Positions 43,541 through 54,800 of a DNA stretch of 64,000 bases are shown here, in pieces. This DNA comes from Cristatella mucedo. Lineage: Eukaryota > Bryozoa > Phylactolaemata > Cristatellidae. The translations under genes were made by a program, and so were the position numbers. The notes beneath the pieces are model-generated. The model saw only the letters and a list, made by a program, of their open reading frames with translations. It did no database searches and was not told the origin of the DNA. Location of the stretch: assembly GCA_009760855.2 (NCBI GenBank), contig WPIO01000025.1, forward strand, positions 813,501-877,500, written 5' to 3'. Position 1 is the first letter of the stretch. Each line of letters opens with the position of its first letter.

Positions 43541-43867
43541 CGTTATGACAGGGTTTCAGGATAGTTGTAAGTCGGCTTTTTGTGCGAAATTTCTTCTCCC
43601 CATGTAACGAATCCTTCCTTCGGCTCGATATGGCTTAGCTGTTTGTCTGAACTGAGACTTGGCATTCTCACACGTTTCTTCGGAGGTAGACCGTATATGC
43701 ACCAGGGATAATTTTTGTTGTGCTTCAGTGTAGAATCTCACAATCTGGTCCTACAGCTGATCTTCTATGGTTGAGAACTAACGAAATAATTAATTCAATG
43801 TACAAGTGGCTGTAATGAGACGACCTCGTTAGATCTCCTCTTACGTAATGCATACATTGCGAATAAT

Positions 43868-43930
43868 AAAACATTTTTTTAAAGCGCCCTTTGAGGAGCC
43901 AATCTCACTCTAGGCACTTTAATTAGCTGT
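43868..43930 (-). mobile_element. LINE 3' tail fragment
   Basis: AATAATAAAACATTTTTTTA, AAGCGCCCTTTGAGGAGCCA, CACTCTAGGCACTTTAATT: about 60 bases of the reverse LINE end. Confidence 0.5.
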
Positions 43931-46222
43931 TCACGTGCATACATATGGTGTTCACGAACTCGTAGAAAAGTTAAACTAAACCCATAACTTGTCTTTTATC
44001 AAACTGTGAGCTTACGACTCCGTGACTTCCGACAAAACTTCAGTAGAACTGCATGCGTATTCGACTTTGCTGCCACTTCACTTGCTTCGACTGTTTCTAA
44101 AAAACAGCTTCAATTGATCAAATTGAAAATCATACTTCCATTTAAAGGCTATTTAGATATCGACGGAATTTTGTTGTCGAATATCGACGGAAGTTCGTTG
44201 TCGGTTCGTTGTTCTATGTATGAATAATTGTTTTAGAAAAAACTAATTACAATTGAAATGTTTAATTAAAATTCAAAGGTTTGATCCTCTACTTCGTCTT
44301 TCAGATGGGGCATATTCTGTCCTGGGGAAGTATGGTCTGGCCCAGTCTATTTAAACCCCGGTTATGCTTAAGCCCAGGAGACCTTATCCAACCGGGATAT
44401 ACTCTGGCATCGATCAAACTCTAGCAGGGTTTAATCTAGGCATGGTTTATTTTCGCCTGCTACACCGGCACCTAAAAGGTGGCTTTTCAGCTTACCTGCA
44501 GGAGCCGTGCTAACACCCTTTTCGCGCTAGAAAGAACTTGGGAGGTCGGCAGTTTTTGCAGCATGCGGCATTGTAAAGCTCGGCCTCCAACCACCACCCC
44601 TACGATAGGGCTAAGCTTGAAAAATCAATCATACATGTATCATCAGCACTGACTATCAACAAACTGTCATGCGAGGATTACTGAAGGTCGTGACAATACA
44701 TCCTAGCTTAGGTCGAGGCTAGCTTCTATTATAACCTAGTGGAACCATAAATTTCAAATAAAAACTCCTGCCGTCGGCCCTCAACCGTCTCCTCAACCAC
44801 TCGAAGGTCAGCACTTCTCCTAGCGATATCTCCGGCGATTCAGCCGATCGTTTTCTAGCTTCTCTGTCGACGAGTTAAATAAGTGCACCGAGAGTTCATT
44901 CTAACTGTAACATCACTGGTGGACTCTTTAATCTCTGCTCCTTGCCGCTTCAATGGCCATCATCAAGCCTGCCAACACTGACCTCGCATTGAAGTTCATC
45001 GCCAAGTATACGAAGACTTCTAGCACTAAACACTACACATAATATTATTCTTCTTAGGTAGCTTTATTTCCGTCTCCGTGCGTATTTAGCGTAATGAAAA
45101 TGTCTTTAGCTACAGGTCTTCCCCACCCCAGCCCCTCCCACTTCCTTCAAAAGAGGCCCTTGTTGGGCCACTCCCAATGAAATCCACAAAAATGGCACGT
45201 AGCTAAACCAGTGTTTTGATCCACCACTGGCCTTCCAGCCCTTCAAACTAGGTCGAATCCCTTGCATCGTGTACTACCGATATTCACAAATAAGCCCAAA
45301 TCAAATTTAATGACGATAAAAGCAACTTTTTAATTACCGGTAAACCCTAGTGTTACTTAGAAATAGAAAAGCCCCACCCTAAAAAATTGGCTCGGCGAGC
45401 ACGTCTGCTTCTGCACCGTATCTGGATTTTCAAAAATAACTTTTCGCTTGACGACCGCAGACTAAATCCAAAAACGTTTGCCCAATTAAGTGCTCAAAAA
45501 AGAACTTTAGCATTTGATCAGGACGCTATCGACACTTTTCAGCATTATCAATCGTATTAATATAATTACGCTTCGCGCGGTCACAAGTTCTAGTGCTGCT
45601 GCCGCTCGTGAGTGCGATCCTTCGTTGCACGCCGTAGGTAGGCGTAGGCGCGGTTACAGCCGCCGCCATCAAGCGCCAAGGGAAGTTGGTCTGCCGCTTA
45701 GAAACGAATCTGTCGAGTCAGCCAATCTTTTTAGCTTTACTCGACGAACACGTTGGCCAGTCAGGTCCCTTGGGTTGAATTGATTCTACTGTAGAACTTG
45801 AGCGGCAGTCGCCATCCGCTATCTCGATATGCACTGAAATTTGGGGGCCAGCATTAGAAATTTCGCCGGGCGTCTTCGTCAGCCACATTATCGCTCGACG
45901 GAGTCAGTCCTACGCACAGCGAAGCACTTTTTACAGCGCGAATGGAATGCGCGGCAGAGAAAACGTCATGTTACTCGGCGGCGTCCATCGCAACGCGCGT
46001 CGCGTGTCAGCGCCTGCGTACTCCTTGTCCTGCACTCCACGTGCCAAAGATCGTGCGCGTCGCATCTCATTAAAGCGTGAGCTGAACTTCCGAAATTATT
46101 GGGCACTGTTTACAGTTGCCACGCCAACGGAGAAACTGCTGAGTGAACGTGCAAATCGTGGCAAAGGTGGTGACAGAAGTGCTGCTGCTGTGTGAAACTA
46201 GACGCATGCGTTAGACATTGAT
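43931..46222. other. No recognisable gene
   Basis: AT-rich then mixed composition. Short frames around 45.5-46.2 kb are GC-richer but show no domain, splice pairing or repeat identity that I can support. Confidence 0.3.
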
Positions 46223-46290
46223 AATAATAACAATAACAATAAATTTGTATAGCACTCTCAGAGAACTCAATCTTTCTCTAGGTATTGAAA
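46223..46290 (-). mobile_element. LINE 3' tail fragment
   Basis: AATAATAACAATAACAATAA, TTTGTATAGCACTCTCAGAG, AACTCAATCTTTCTCTAGGT: reverse LINE end with degenerated (AAT)n. Confidence 0.55.
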
Positions 46291-49185
46291 TCTCCTCAAT
46301 GCCGGCATACGTAAGCATACAGAGCACCGTGAATTAATTTGTTAATGAAATAAACTTTGTAATGTGATTAGCTTTACTCTAGAAAACTTGCAGAGTGCTT
46401 CGAAATACCGAAGGCTCACGCTGAAGCGACGCGAACGCTGTTAGCTGTCTGTGCCGTCGCAGCAGAGATTCGGCGTCCGTCTCGCAGACGAAACGGCAAT
46501 CGCATTATCCAGTAATGCGTCGTTCTGCGCCAATTGCCGCGGATTTCCGGTAAGTCCGTCCGGACCAAAGAGTCCTATAAGCGTCAAGCGGCCTCAGAGT
46601 AGGACCTTCAGAGGAGGCCACCCCTACGGCCTCTGACGCGCTAGGGCGTGCAATTATCGCGCGCATTTGTCGCGAGCTGCTACCTCTTGGCGTCTGCCCT
46701 AATCGTGTTGACCGCTTGTTTTACTGTCGCACGCGGCGCTCGATCGAGGGATCGCGTGCTTACGCGTTAATTACCGTCGAGTAAAATAAGCCAGCTCTCG
46801 CTCTCGCTCTCTCCCTTGATTTGCAGAAATGAGACCTGCTGAAACGATGGCGTGCTGCACAGGCCAGATTATGATTGCATAAACAGTATTCGCCGCTCCT
46901 GAATTGTAATGACTAGGAACCGTTATATTGTAATCGATGGTTGGACTACGAACGGGTAGGCCAGCCAGCGTTCTAAGCTTCGAGCCAGGCTGACTCTATC
47001 GCCAGGAGCGGCTCTATCGCCCACGAATCGCAAGGCAGTGTAGCATTTCTTCAATGAGCTTTCTGTGATGCTAAGCAGCGACGAAGACGACCTGTGTATG
47101 TGAGCATGAACCGCAGCAAGTCGCCTAAGGTCTCGCTGGCGTTCGTTCGGCGCGTGCCCAAGTATTGTAGCGTGAATTCAAACGATGCCCAATTAGCAAG
47201 AGTTATTGAGCCTTCAGCTATCCGCCGTCCCCGAGGAAACCCTGCAGACCCCTCAAACAAGGGACCATGATAATTAAAGCTAGAAGGAAAGAACCGGCCG
47301 CATAATTTCTACACTTTAGTAAATATACTATTTGAATGCAATCTGTTAGATGGCGGATCGACGTGCTTTTAAGGCTTTCAAATTCAGGGTGAAAGACGCA
47401 ATCGCTTTTTTGTCACGCCGAAATAGTCTCGTGCGAAAGGTTTTCAAAATTGGTTACGAGTTAAATATTAGCTTAAAAGTCAACAGCTGAAGTAGCTAAG
47501 TGAGTTGGAGTAGCAATATTTTGGAGGGTTAGCAGCTTTACTGAGCAGATTTTGTAGATATATCGTTGACATTTTACAACTTCCCACTCGGTCGAGGAAT
47601 TAGTCACTCCTTGTCCCGCAGTACCAGCTACACCATTATTTGTACTGGTGCTAGTGTCCAAACGCGCCTCTCCACACTACCGGACGCTAATCGGGGTTAA
47701 TCTTTAGCCCCTTAGAGACCCAAATTCAAGAAGATGACCGGCTTTAGAATGTAGACTGCATTTATAATGCATGTACCGTTATGCTCTGTTAGAATTCGGT
47801 TGTATCAGCCGGTCATTAGGACTATATGTATCCAAAACTCACGAAAATTGAAAATGCTGAAATTAAGTGCTTTTAAATCGATAGGAGCATCACACACAAG
47901 ACTATAATACGGCGAAACTACTTGGATTAAAATGTTGGAGTATATTATTTGCTAACTTGATTCTTAGCTGTACGCTTTTGAAGCCGGTTGTTGATGAGAG
48001 GCTTCCAACTAATCTAAAGTCGAAGTCACTATGACGTCGACTATGAATCGAAGTGACTTGCCCAATCCCATTTGAACTCAAACGGGCTGAAGAATGAGTT
48101 AAAGAATGCCAAGTTAATTTGGCTCGTGGCCATGGGAAAACAAGGGCGTCTCGACTGCATTAAATTTAGCGGTTTTTTGAAGTGGATAGAGGTACCAGAT
48201 GCGCTTTTCCTTGAGATGAGGAGAGCTTTAATACTTCGTAAGACGTATGAAGGTTTTCGGACGTGAATCCTAAAGAGAAAAGGACTTGTGCTACTCCACC
48301 CTTTTTGCCTCGCTGTAGGGGCCAGAGCCGTAGCTAAATGATGGCATACAAAATAAATGCTAAAAATCTTGAATGATCTTCAATTGCTGCGAACCTTTAC
48401 GATTGATCTTGTCTGATTATGTAGATTTGTATTGTCTCCATATGAATCGAAAATATTTCTTCTGGTTGTTCGGTAAGAATTAAATATTTTTCAGAAACTG
48501 CTAAGTAAAAGACAGTGGGAAAACTTCAGCTGAGTTCAATGTTTCAAGCACCTTTCACAGTCACTGGTACAGAAATCAATTAGCTTGTACGACCTGGATG
48601 TCAGGTGTATGACCGCTCACTGCAAGGATGCACCTTCTTTATATTATACAACTGCACCTTTAATATACAGCTGCATCACTAGTCGGTAATAAATTGGCAC
48701 CGAAAGGTTACATCAGCTAGCAGTTGCTAGCTCCTGGGTGACCATTCAAATGCAAAGTACGCACCGAAATGTGGGAACGGTGGGCCAGCCAACAAGCGAC
48801 AGATACAAAAAAGCCTTTCGAGAAGACTGACCAAGTTAGACTGAAAACATCAGCCACTGAAAGCACGTTAAGTGAAACCTCTCAATTATGACATGCTGCT
48901 GGATAGTGAAAATTGTGATTACGAGCCTTTTGCGAATAGACTCCGAGTGCAAGAAACGGGTATCTCTTCTGGCGACCGCACTCTTTTCAATAGAATACAT
49001 TTTTTCATTGAGTCGCGGCAAGACATCGGGCATCTTCTGTGACTGCGATCCGTCACAGTGCTATAAATTTCACAGCGCGTCCGGTAATTATTTATAATAC
49101 CGTTTCCGCATGGTGGAGTGATGGCAGTCTATAAAATGCAGCGTCTCTGTGAAAACGTTGCCTTGGCGCCAATACTACCCGTAAA
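46291..49185. other. No recognisable gene
   Basis: No domain-bearing frame, SINE head or tandem array was found. A pyrimidine tract followed by CAG at 46825 resembles an acceptor but leads into a frame that stops after about 18 codons. Confidence 0.3.
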
Positions 49186-49189
49186 TGAT

Positions 49190-50042
49190 AATAATATCAT
49201 AATAATGACCTTGATAAAGTGCCCTCAGCGAAGTCAATCTTTTTCTAGGCGCTTTACATTTACTGCAAAGGGAAACGCGATTGAACGGTGAGTAATATCA
49301 TGCTCGATAAACAACATGAATAACATCGTTAGGAGTGACATGCACAGGGTCAGCATGCAAGTGTGTTTAGTGGCAGCATGCACAGTGTCGGCACGCATAA
49401 GCCCTTAAAGGACGAATCACAGGGACCCACAAAATGCTGTCCTAAATAGGTGTGTTATTAAGCTCTTTTTAAATGTGGTCAAGTCAGGGGATGTTCTGAC
49501 GCAAGTCGGGAGGGAGTTCCAGGCTGTGGGAGCATACGAACTAAATGCACGGTCTCCAAAGGATTTGAGGTTTGTACGAGGTATTGGTAGACTGTTGGAT
49601 TCCGAAAAGCGGGTGGTACGATGCTTGGCCTGGTGGGGGAGTAGATCTGAGAGACAGGCCGGAGCCAAAGAATGAAGTGACCTAAAAGTGAGCGACAAAA
49701 CTTTGAAATCAATCCGTTGCTTAACTGGTAGCCAGTACAGGTCGGTGAGAAGGGGTGTGATGTGGCAACTGCGACGCTCACAACAGGCCAGCCTAGCTAC
49801 GGAGTTTTGCACCAGCTGTAATTGCCTGATTGCACATGCCAGTAGGCCAGCAAGCAGTGAGTTACAGAAGTCGAGACGGGATGTCACAAATGCGTGGACC
49901 AACTTAAACGTGGTATCCTTATCTAAGCAAGCCCGAATTTTAGCAATGCTATGTCGCTGAAAGTAGGCAGACTTGATTGTGGAGCTGATGTGTTCGTCTA
50001 GCGAGAGGTCACTTTGGAACATGACACCTAGATTTTGAGCTG
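49190..50042 (-). mobile_element. CR1/L2-like LINE 3' half, left arm of head-to-head pair
   Basis: Minus-strand frame NLGVMFQSDLSLDEHIS, TTFKLVHAFVTSRLDFCNSL, LQLVQNSVARL, LYWLPVKQRIDFKVLSL and SFGDRAFSSYAPTAWNSLP to the stop near 49417. The 3' UTR and AATAATATCATAATAATG end lie on the left. Nearly intact over about 200 codons. Confidence 0.8.
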
Positions 50043-50227
50043 ATAACCCTGCGTTTACGCAGCTGCTAGTATTCCGAACTTGGACCAACGTCATCTTGTT
50101 TATTATTACTTTAATTATGACGGTGGTGCACTGCCAGTAGCTGATGGACCGCATCAAACATTTTTAAGTTGAGCTCTATTCATTTCTATGTATGAGCTTC
50201 GATTAGTACAATTATTATCAAGAAGCT

Positions 50228-50745
50228 TTTTGTCGCTCACTTTTAGGTCTCTTCATTCTATGGCTCCAGCCTATCTTTCAGATATACTACCCCATCAGGC
50301 AAAGCATCGTACCACTCGCTTTTCGGAATCCAAAAGTCTAGAAATACCTCGTACAAACCTTAAATCCTTTGGAGACCGTACATTTAGCTCGTATGCTCCC
50401 ACAGCCTGGAACTCCCTCCCGACCTGCATCAGAACATCCCCTGACCTGACCACATTTAAAAGAAACTTAAAAACATACCTATTTAGGACAGCATTTAGTG
50501 GGTCCTTGTGATTCGTCCTCGATGTGCTTATGCGTGCTGACACTGTTCATGCTGCCACTAACCACATTTGCATGCTGACCCAGTGCATGTAACCCCTAAC
50601 CATGTTATTCATTTTGTTTGTTTTTCAAGCATGATTTTACTTACTAATCTATTGCGTATCACTTTGCAGCAAATGTAAAGCGCCTAGAGAGAGATTAAGT
50701 TCTCTGAGGGCGCTTTATCAAGTGCAATATTATTATTATTATTAA
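50228..50745 (+). mobile_element. CR1/L2-like LINE 3' end, right arm of head-to-head pair
   Basis: Starts at FLSLTFRSLHSMAPAYLSDI, then LPHQAKHRTTRFSESKSLEI and SFGDRTFSSYAPTAWNSLP to the stop LFRTAFSGSL (50511). A clean 3' UTR follows with GCGCCTAGAGAGAGATTAAG and CTCTGAGGGCGCTTTATCAA, then (ATT)n. Orientation is opposite to 49190-50042. Confidence 0.8.
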
Positions 50746-51830
50746 GCTTATCGATCATTGCCGCGATTCGTGATCGGAAAAAGGATCTCCGCGACTGACC
50801 GTTTTCCGACATTCAGTGGAGCACTACACCATAGCACCTACTTGATGTCGCAAGCATACGCTAAAGAGTAACTGCTCTTCGGTGGATAGCCTGCAAGCTA
50901 ATTAGACGTCTATTGAGTATCGCAGTACAGGCGCGTCTTTGACGGGTCTATTTAAAATTCTTGAGACCGGTGGTTGCCAATAACTCTACCCTCTCTCTTT
51001 TTTTGCATTCTCTGCCTGACCAAAATGCATAAACTGGACACACATGAATACTATTAGCGTGTTTTGCATCAAGACACTTAGTTTTAAGGCGTAGCGTCAT
51101 CGATTGAAAGTTAGTAGCTTTTCCTCCTTTACGATCACATCGTGCGCAGAACTTCGCTGAGTAAAAGCTTAAACATACAAGCGCATGCGTGAATTGTATT
51201 GAGTTGACGGTGGGCGGATTGAGCATTATAAGATAAAAATGTAATTGATTTGAACTCAGATGGTTTATTAGTTGCACTTTGGCTTTACGCTCCGGTTACA
51301 TAGACCACAATGCATGAGCCACGATGGTGATTACCAGCTTCATCGTGCGATGTAGTATTTCCAGAGAAAAAGGTTTATACTGGTTAAATAATGAGCTAGA
51401 CAAATTCTTCGCTATTCGCCGCGTTAAAACAACGCACGTATGTATTCCCATGACAAAACCACTTGAGGTAGTTTAATTTAAGGTGCATGATCAATTAAAT
51501 AACGAGATCGGTGCAGGTAAAATTAAAATAGGTTCAATGTAAGTAAACTGGAATCGTAGCTTTGGAGCTGATGTCGTAAAAAAGCTTAATTTCTTAAATG
51601 TCTTGCAAAAAAATAACTGGAATTTTCAGGTTGCTTAATTGTCAGGATTCCGGCAGATACATTTGAACCTGCACCTCACTTGCAGAGTCTGCAGTTCGGG
51701 CTACCAGAAACATAATTTTTTCTCGAAACAACACAATGCACGATAGCGTTATAGGCTCTTTTGGAATTCAATTTGCACTAAGCAGGAAAAATTAAGCATT
51801 AGGGAAAAATGTGTTCAGACGTCATAAAGC

Positions 51831-54800
51831 CTATACAAGTATACTCATCATGGTCGTTCTAAGGGCGTAGTAATATCCTTTGAACGTGTACCAGCAGTCA
51901 CTAACTCCGAAACGGCCGGTGCTTCCTCTGAGGTAGAGGCCATTTAAATTGCTCAAGTGGCAATCAGCATACCACCACGCCCCCTGGTATCTGGTCGCGC
52001 AGTCGGTGCTATCGTAGTCAAAGGTAGCGAAAGGCTTTCCGTTCTGATTGGCCATGCTATCGCCTGCCGTACCGTTGTACCCGCGGATATCCAGAATGTA
52101 GCGCGAGCTCTCTGAACCGATACTGAAATACGAGTAGTTGGCGTACGCCGATTCGCCTTCAAACGTGTCCAAGTATACGCTTAATGCCACACCATTGGCT
52201 GAAAGACGGCGAATATTCTCTAGACCTATAATCAAATTGTGATGGCCACGAGCAACGGTATAGGTACAGCATTTTAAAACTACAAGCCAAGTGAGTGTTT
52301 CCTTACCAAGCCAGAACTCCCCAGAAAAGTCACCAAACCCATCGCGATACGATTGCCAATTCCTGAAGAAGTTCTGACTGCCATCTTTCCTACGTTGGAT
52401 GGTGAGCCAGCTGTCACTTCCCGCGAACTCACACAGCACCGGAAATGAACCATTACCGTCCGGATCCACGAACACTACGCCGGAATCTTTGAATCCCAGC
52501 ATATTTGCTTCCCGGCATCCTTAAAAGAAACAAAAATCACCGCAAAATCAACCAATCGGCTGCTGTTGCTGAGGAAAGCCGCTCTTTCGTGATGCGAGCA
52601 TCTTCGAATGAAATTCCACGTCACCTAAGTGACGAATGCAATCTTCTGCAAATCTGCGGCGAACGTGCGGGTTAAGTTGGCTGTGCATTCTCAAAAATTG
52701 GCTTCTGTCATTTGACTGAAATCGGCATGCCCGTGCATTGGCCAATGAAGCCGCACGAAAAGAAGAGCGTCTCACTGCGGCTCGTAGCTAGGTCATTTAC
52801 ACTTGAGCTATATGCAGCCACACTGAATCGAGCTCGATTACCTCACCCCAACATGCTCCACAGACCTTGTAACTAAACTTGATGCAGACGAGACTGAGTT
52901 GGCGAGGTGATATCGGGCATGAGCACGGTCGCAGTCAAAATCTCGCTTGCAATCTTGCTTGAAGGCTGGTTCAGCATCGCGGGTGTTAGTAGTGCCCAGT
53001 AGTCATGCTCAAGCCTTGAGATTGTTTCAGTTACCTTGCGATGAAGGGGGGTTGGGCTGTACGCCAAGGCTGTCGCGGCTGTCTGACTCGCTGTTATCCA
53101 CTGAAGATGGCCAATCTCGCTCCGAAGTGGTCTAGATGGGGAGCTTGGAGCAGTGTGGTTCGGGAGCGATGCATGAAGAAATCTGTAGATACTTGATGGC
53201 AGGCACGCTTGTGCCAGTTCGATGCTTGGAAGGTCCGCCATACAGACGTTGCAGGTGCCTGAGTGTTCATTCGATTACAGCTAAGTTCTTGGGACAGTAT
53301 ACTTCACGGCTGTCTTTCTCGCATTTAAAATATCAGATTTGTATATAATTAAAAAAATTAAATTACATGCATTCCTAATAGTATGTAAGAAATTTTATCT
53401 ATAAAGGAATTGTTATTCACTTTAACGTCAAGAGTTTTTTTGCAGTGTTCACATGTGTGCTGAAGTGCTCAAAGCCTTTATCCCAGACAGGCATGCCGAA
53501 GTATTCTTTTTTAGCGTCGAAAATATTAACAGACGCTTACACCGAGTACGTTTTCTATCTGGTCCTGATAAATAGTCGAAACACATTCACTAGGTGCTAA
53601 CAAGCCATTAAGGTCACGTCAATCAAATATAGCCGTTCATTATCATTATTTTTTTACTCTCCAGCAACATAAACTAAAATATTCTTTTAATGCACATGCA
53701 CACTAACACTTACATGGACAATACTGTATAGTGTTGTGTCAACCTAATCTTCACTGATGCAAGTAGAGGCACAAGGCATGCAGCAAAACCAACGAATTAA
53801 AAAATATCACCGTCACAACCGTCGAAGCGTAGTGTTTTTATAGCAATAGCTATTTTATATTCATTTCAGGCATATGGAATTAGGAAAATACACGTTGCAT
53901 ACAAAGACAAGCAAATTTTCTATCGTGGGTTGTCTTAGGAAGACCTTAATTGAAGACAATGCAGTGCAATTATGCGTACGTTAAATCGATCAGATACTAA
54001 CTGAGCTTGAAATTATTAACATTTCCTGATTGATAATAGTTAAGAGCTGAAATTTTCATAATTTATGGTTTATCAAGTTATAAGTTAATCTAAAGGTTTT
54101 CTTTTGGACTTCAAATTAATGAGTTTTTCGCTATGGCATGTGATACTTAAATGTAGCCGTCTGTGGTTGAATATTTAAAGGTTGCGTGCTGATTCGGGCA
54201 ATTTATGTAAGTGCTTGAGACTGTTAGCAGCTCTGAATTATGGGTATTAGGAAACTAATAGATCATAATCGATGGTTTAGACTGTACTGGAGTCAAAATT
54301 CATCCGCTTGGTATGGTTGGCTAGTTTTACTCTGTGCTTTTAAGTAAGGCTTACTTTGAGGCTCGGCCTGTGGAGATGCAGTCTCAATAGTCCATGATTG
54401 TTCGAATTCATTTATATAGTGCTAAGTGAAGACCTAAGTGAACTTAATGTCTATTCAGGCGCTTCGCATATGCCGTGGAGCTAGAGCCCACGACCTCATC
54501 AAGTACAATTACGTTTACCTTGGTTCGGGGCAAGCACCTTTGCTACTGAGCGACATTAGTCTAGCACCTTAGCCACTGGGCCACACAACACCATTGGTGA
54601 CGTGCTTCACCGTCACTTCGTAGATAGGATCATTTCCAATGACTTGTTAGCTGTGTTTCTGGTGACTAGCTCCACAAGTATCTGTCACCCATCAGCAAGG
54701 ACTAGTTCCGAATTGTGGACTGTGTTTTTACCGAAGGAAGGTTAATCAAGAGCCACCGCATTTCGCTCGTGAAAAAAACGTGAGTGAAGGAAATCTCCGC

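Noticed and set aside
52873-53241. 122-codon minus-strand frame in the fibrinogen-domain gene intron
   Set aside because: No recognisable domain, splice sites or repeat identity; may be old transposon sequence but not supportable.
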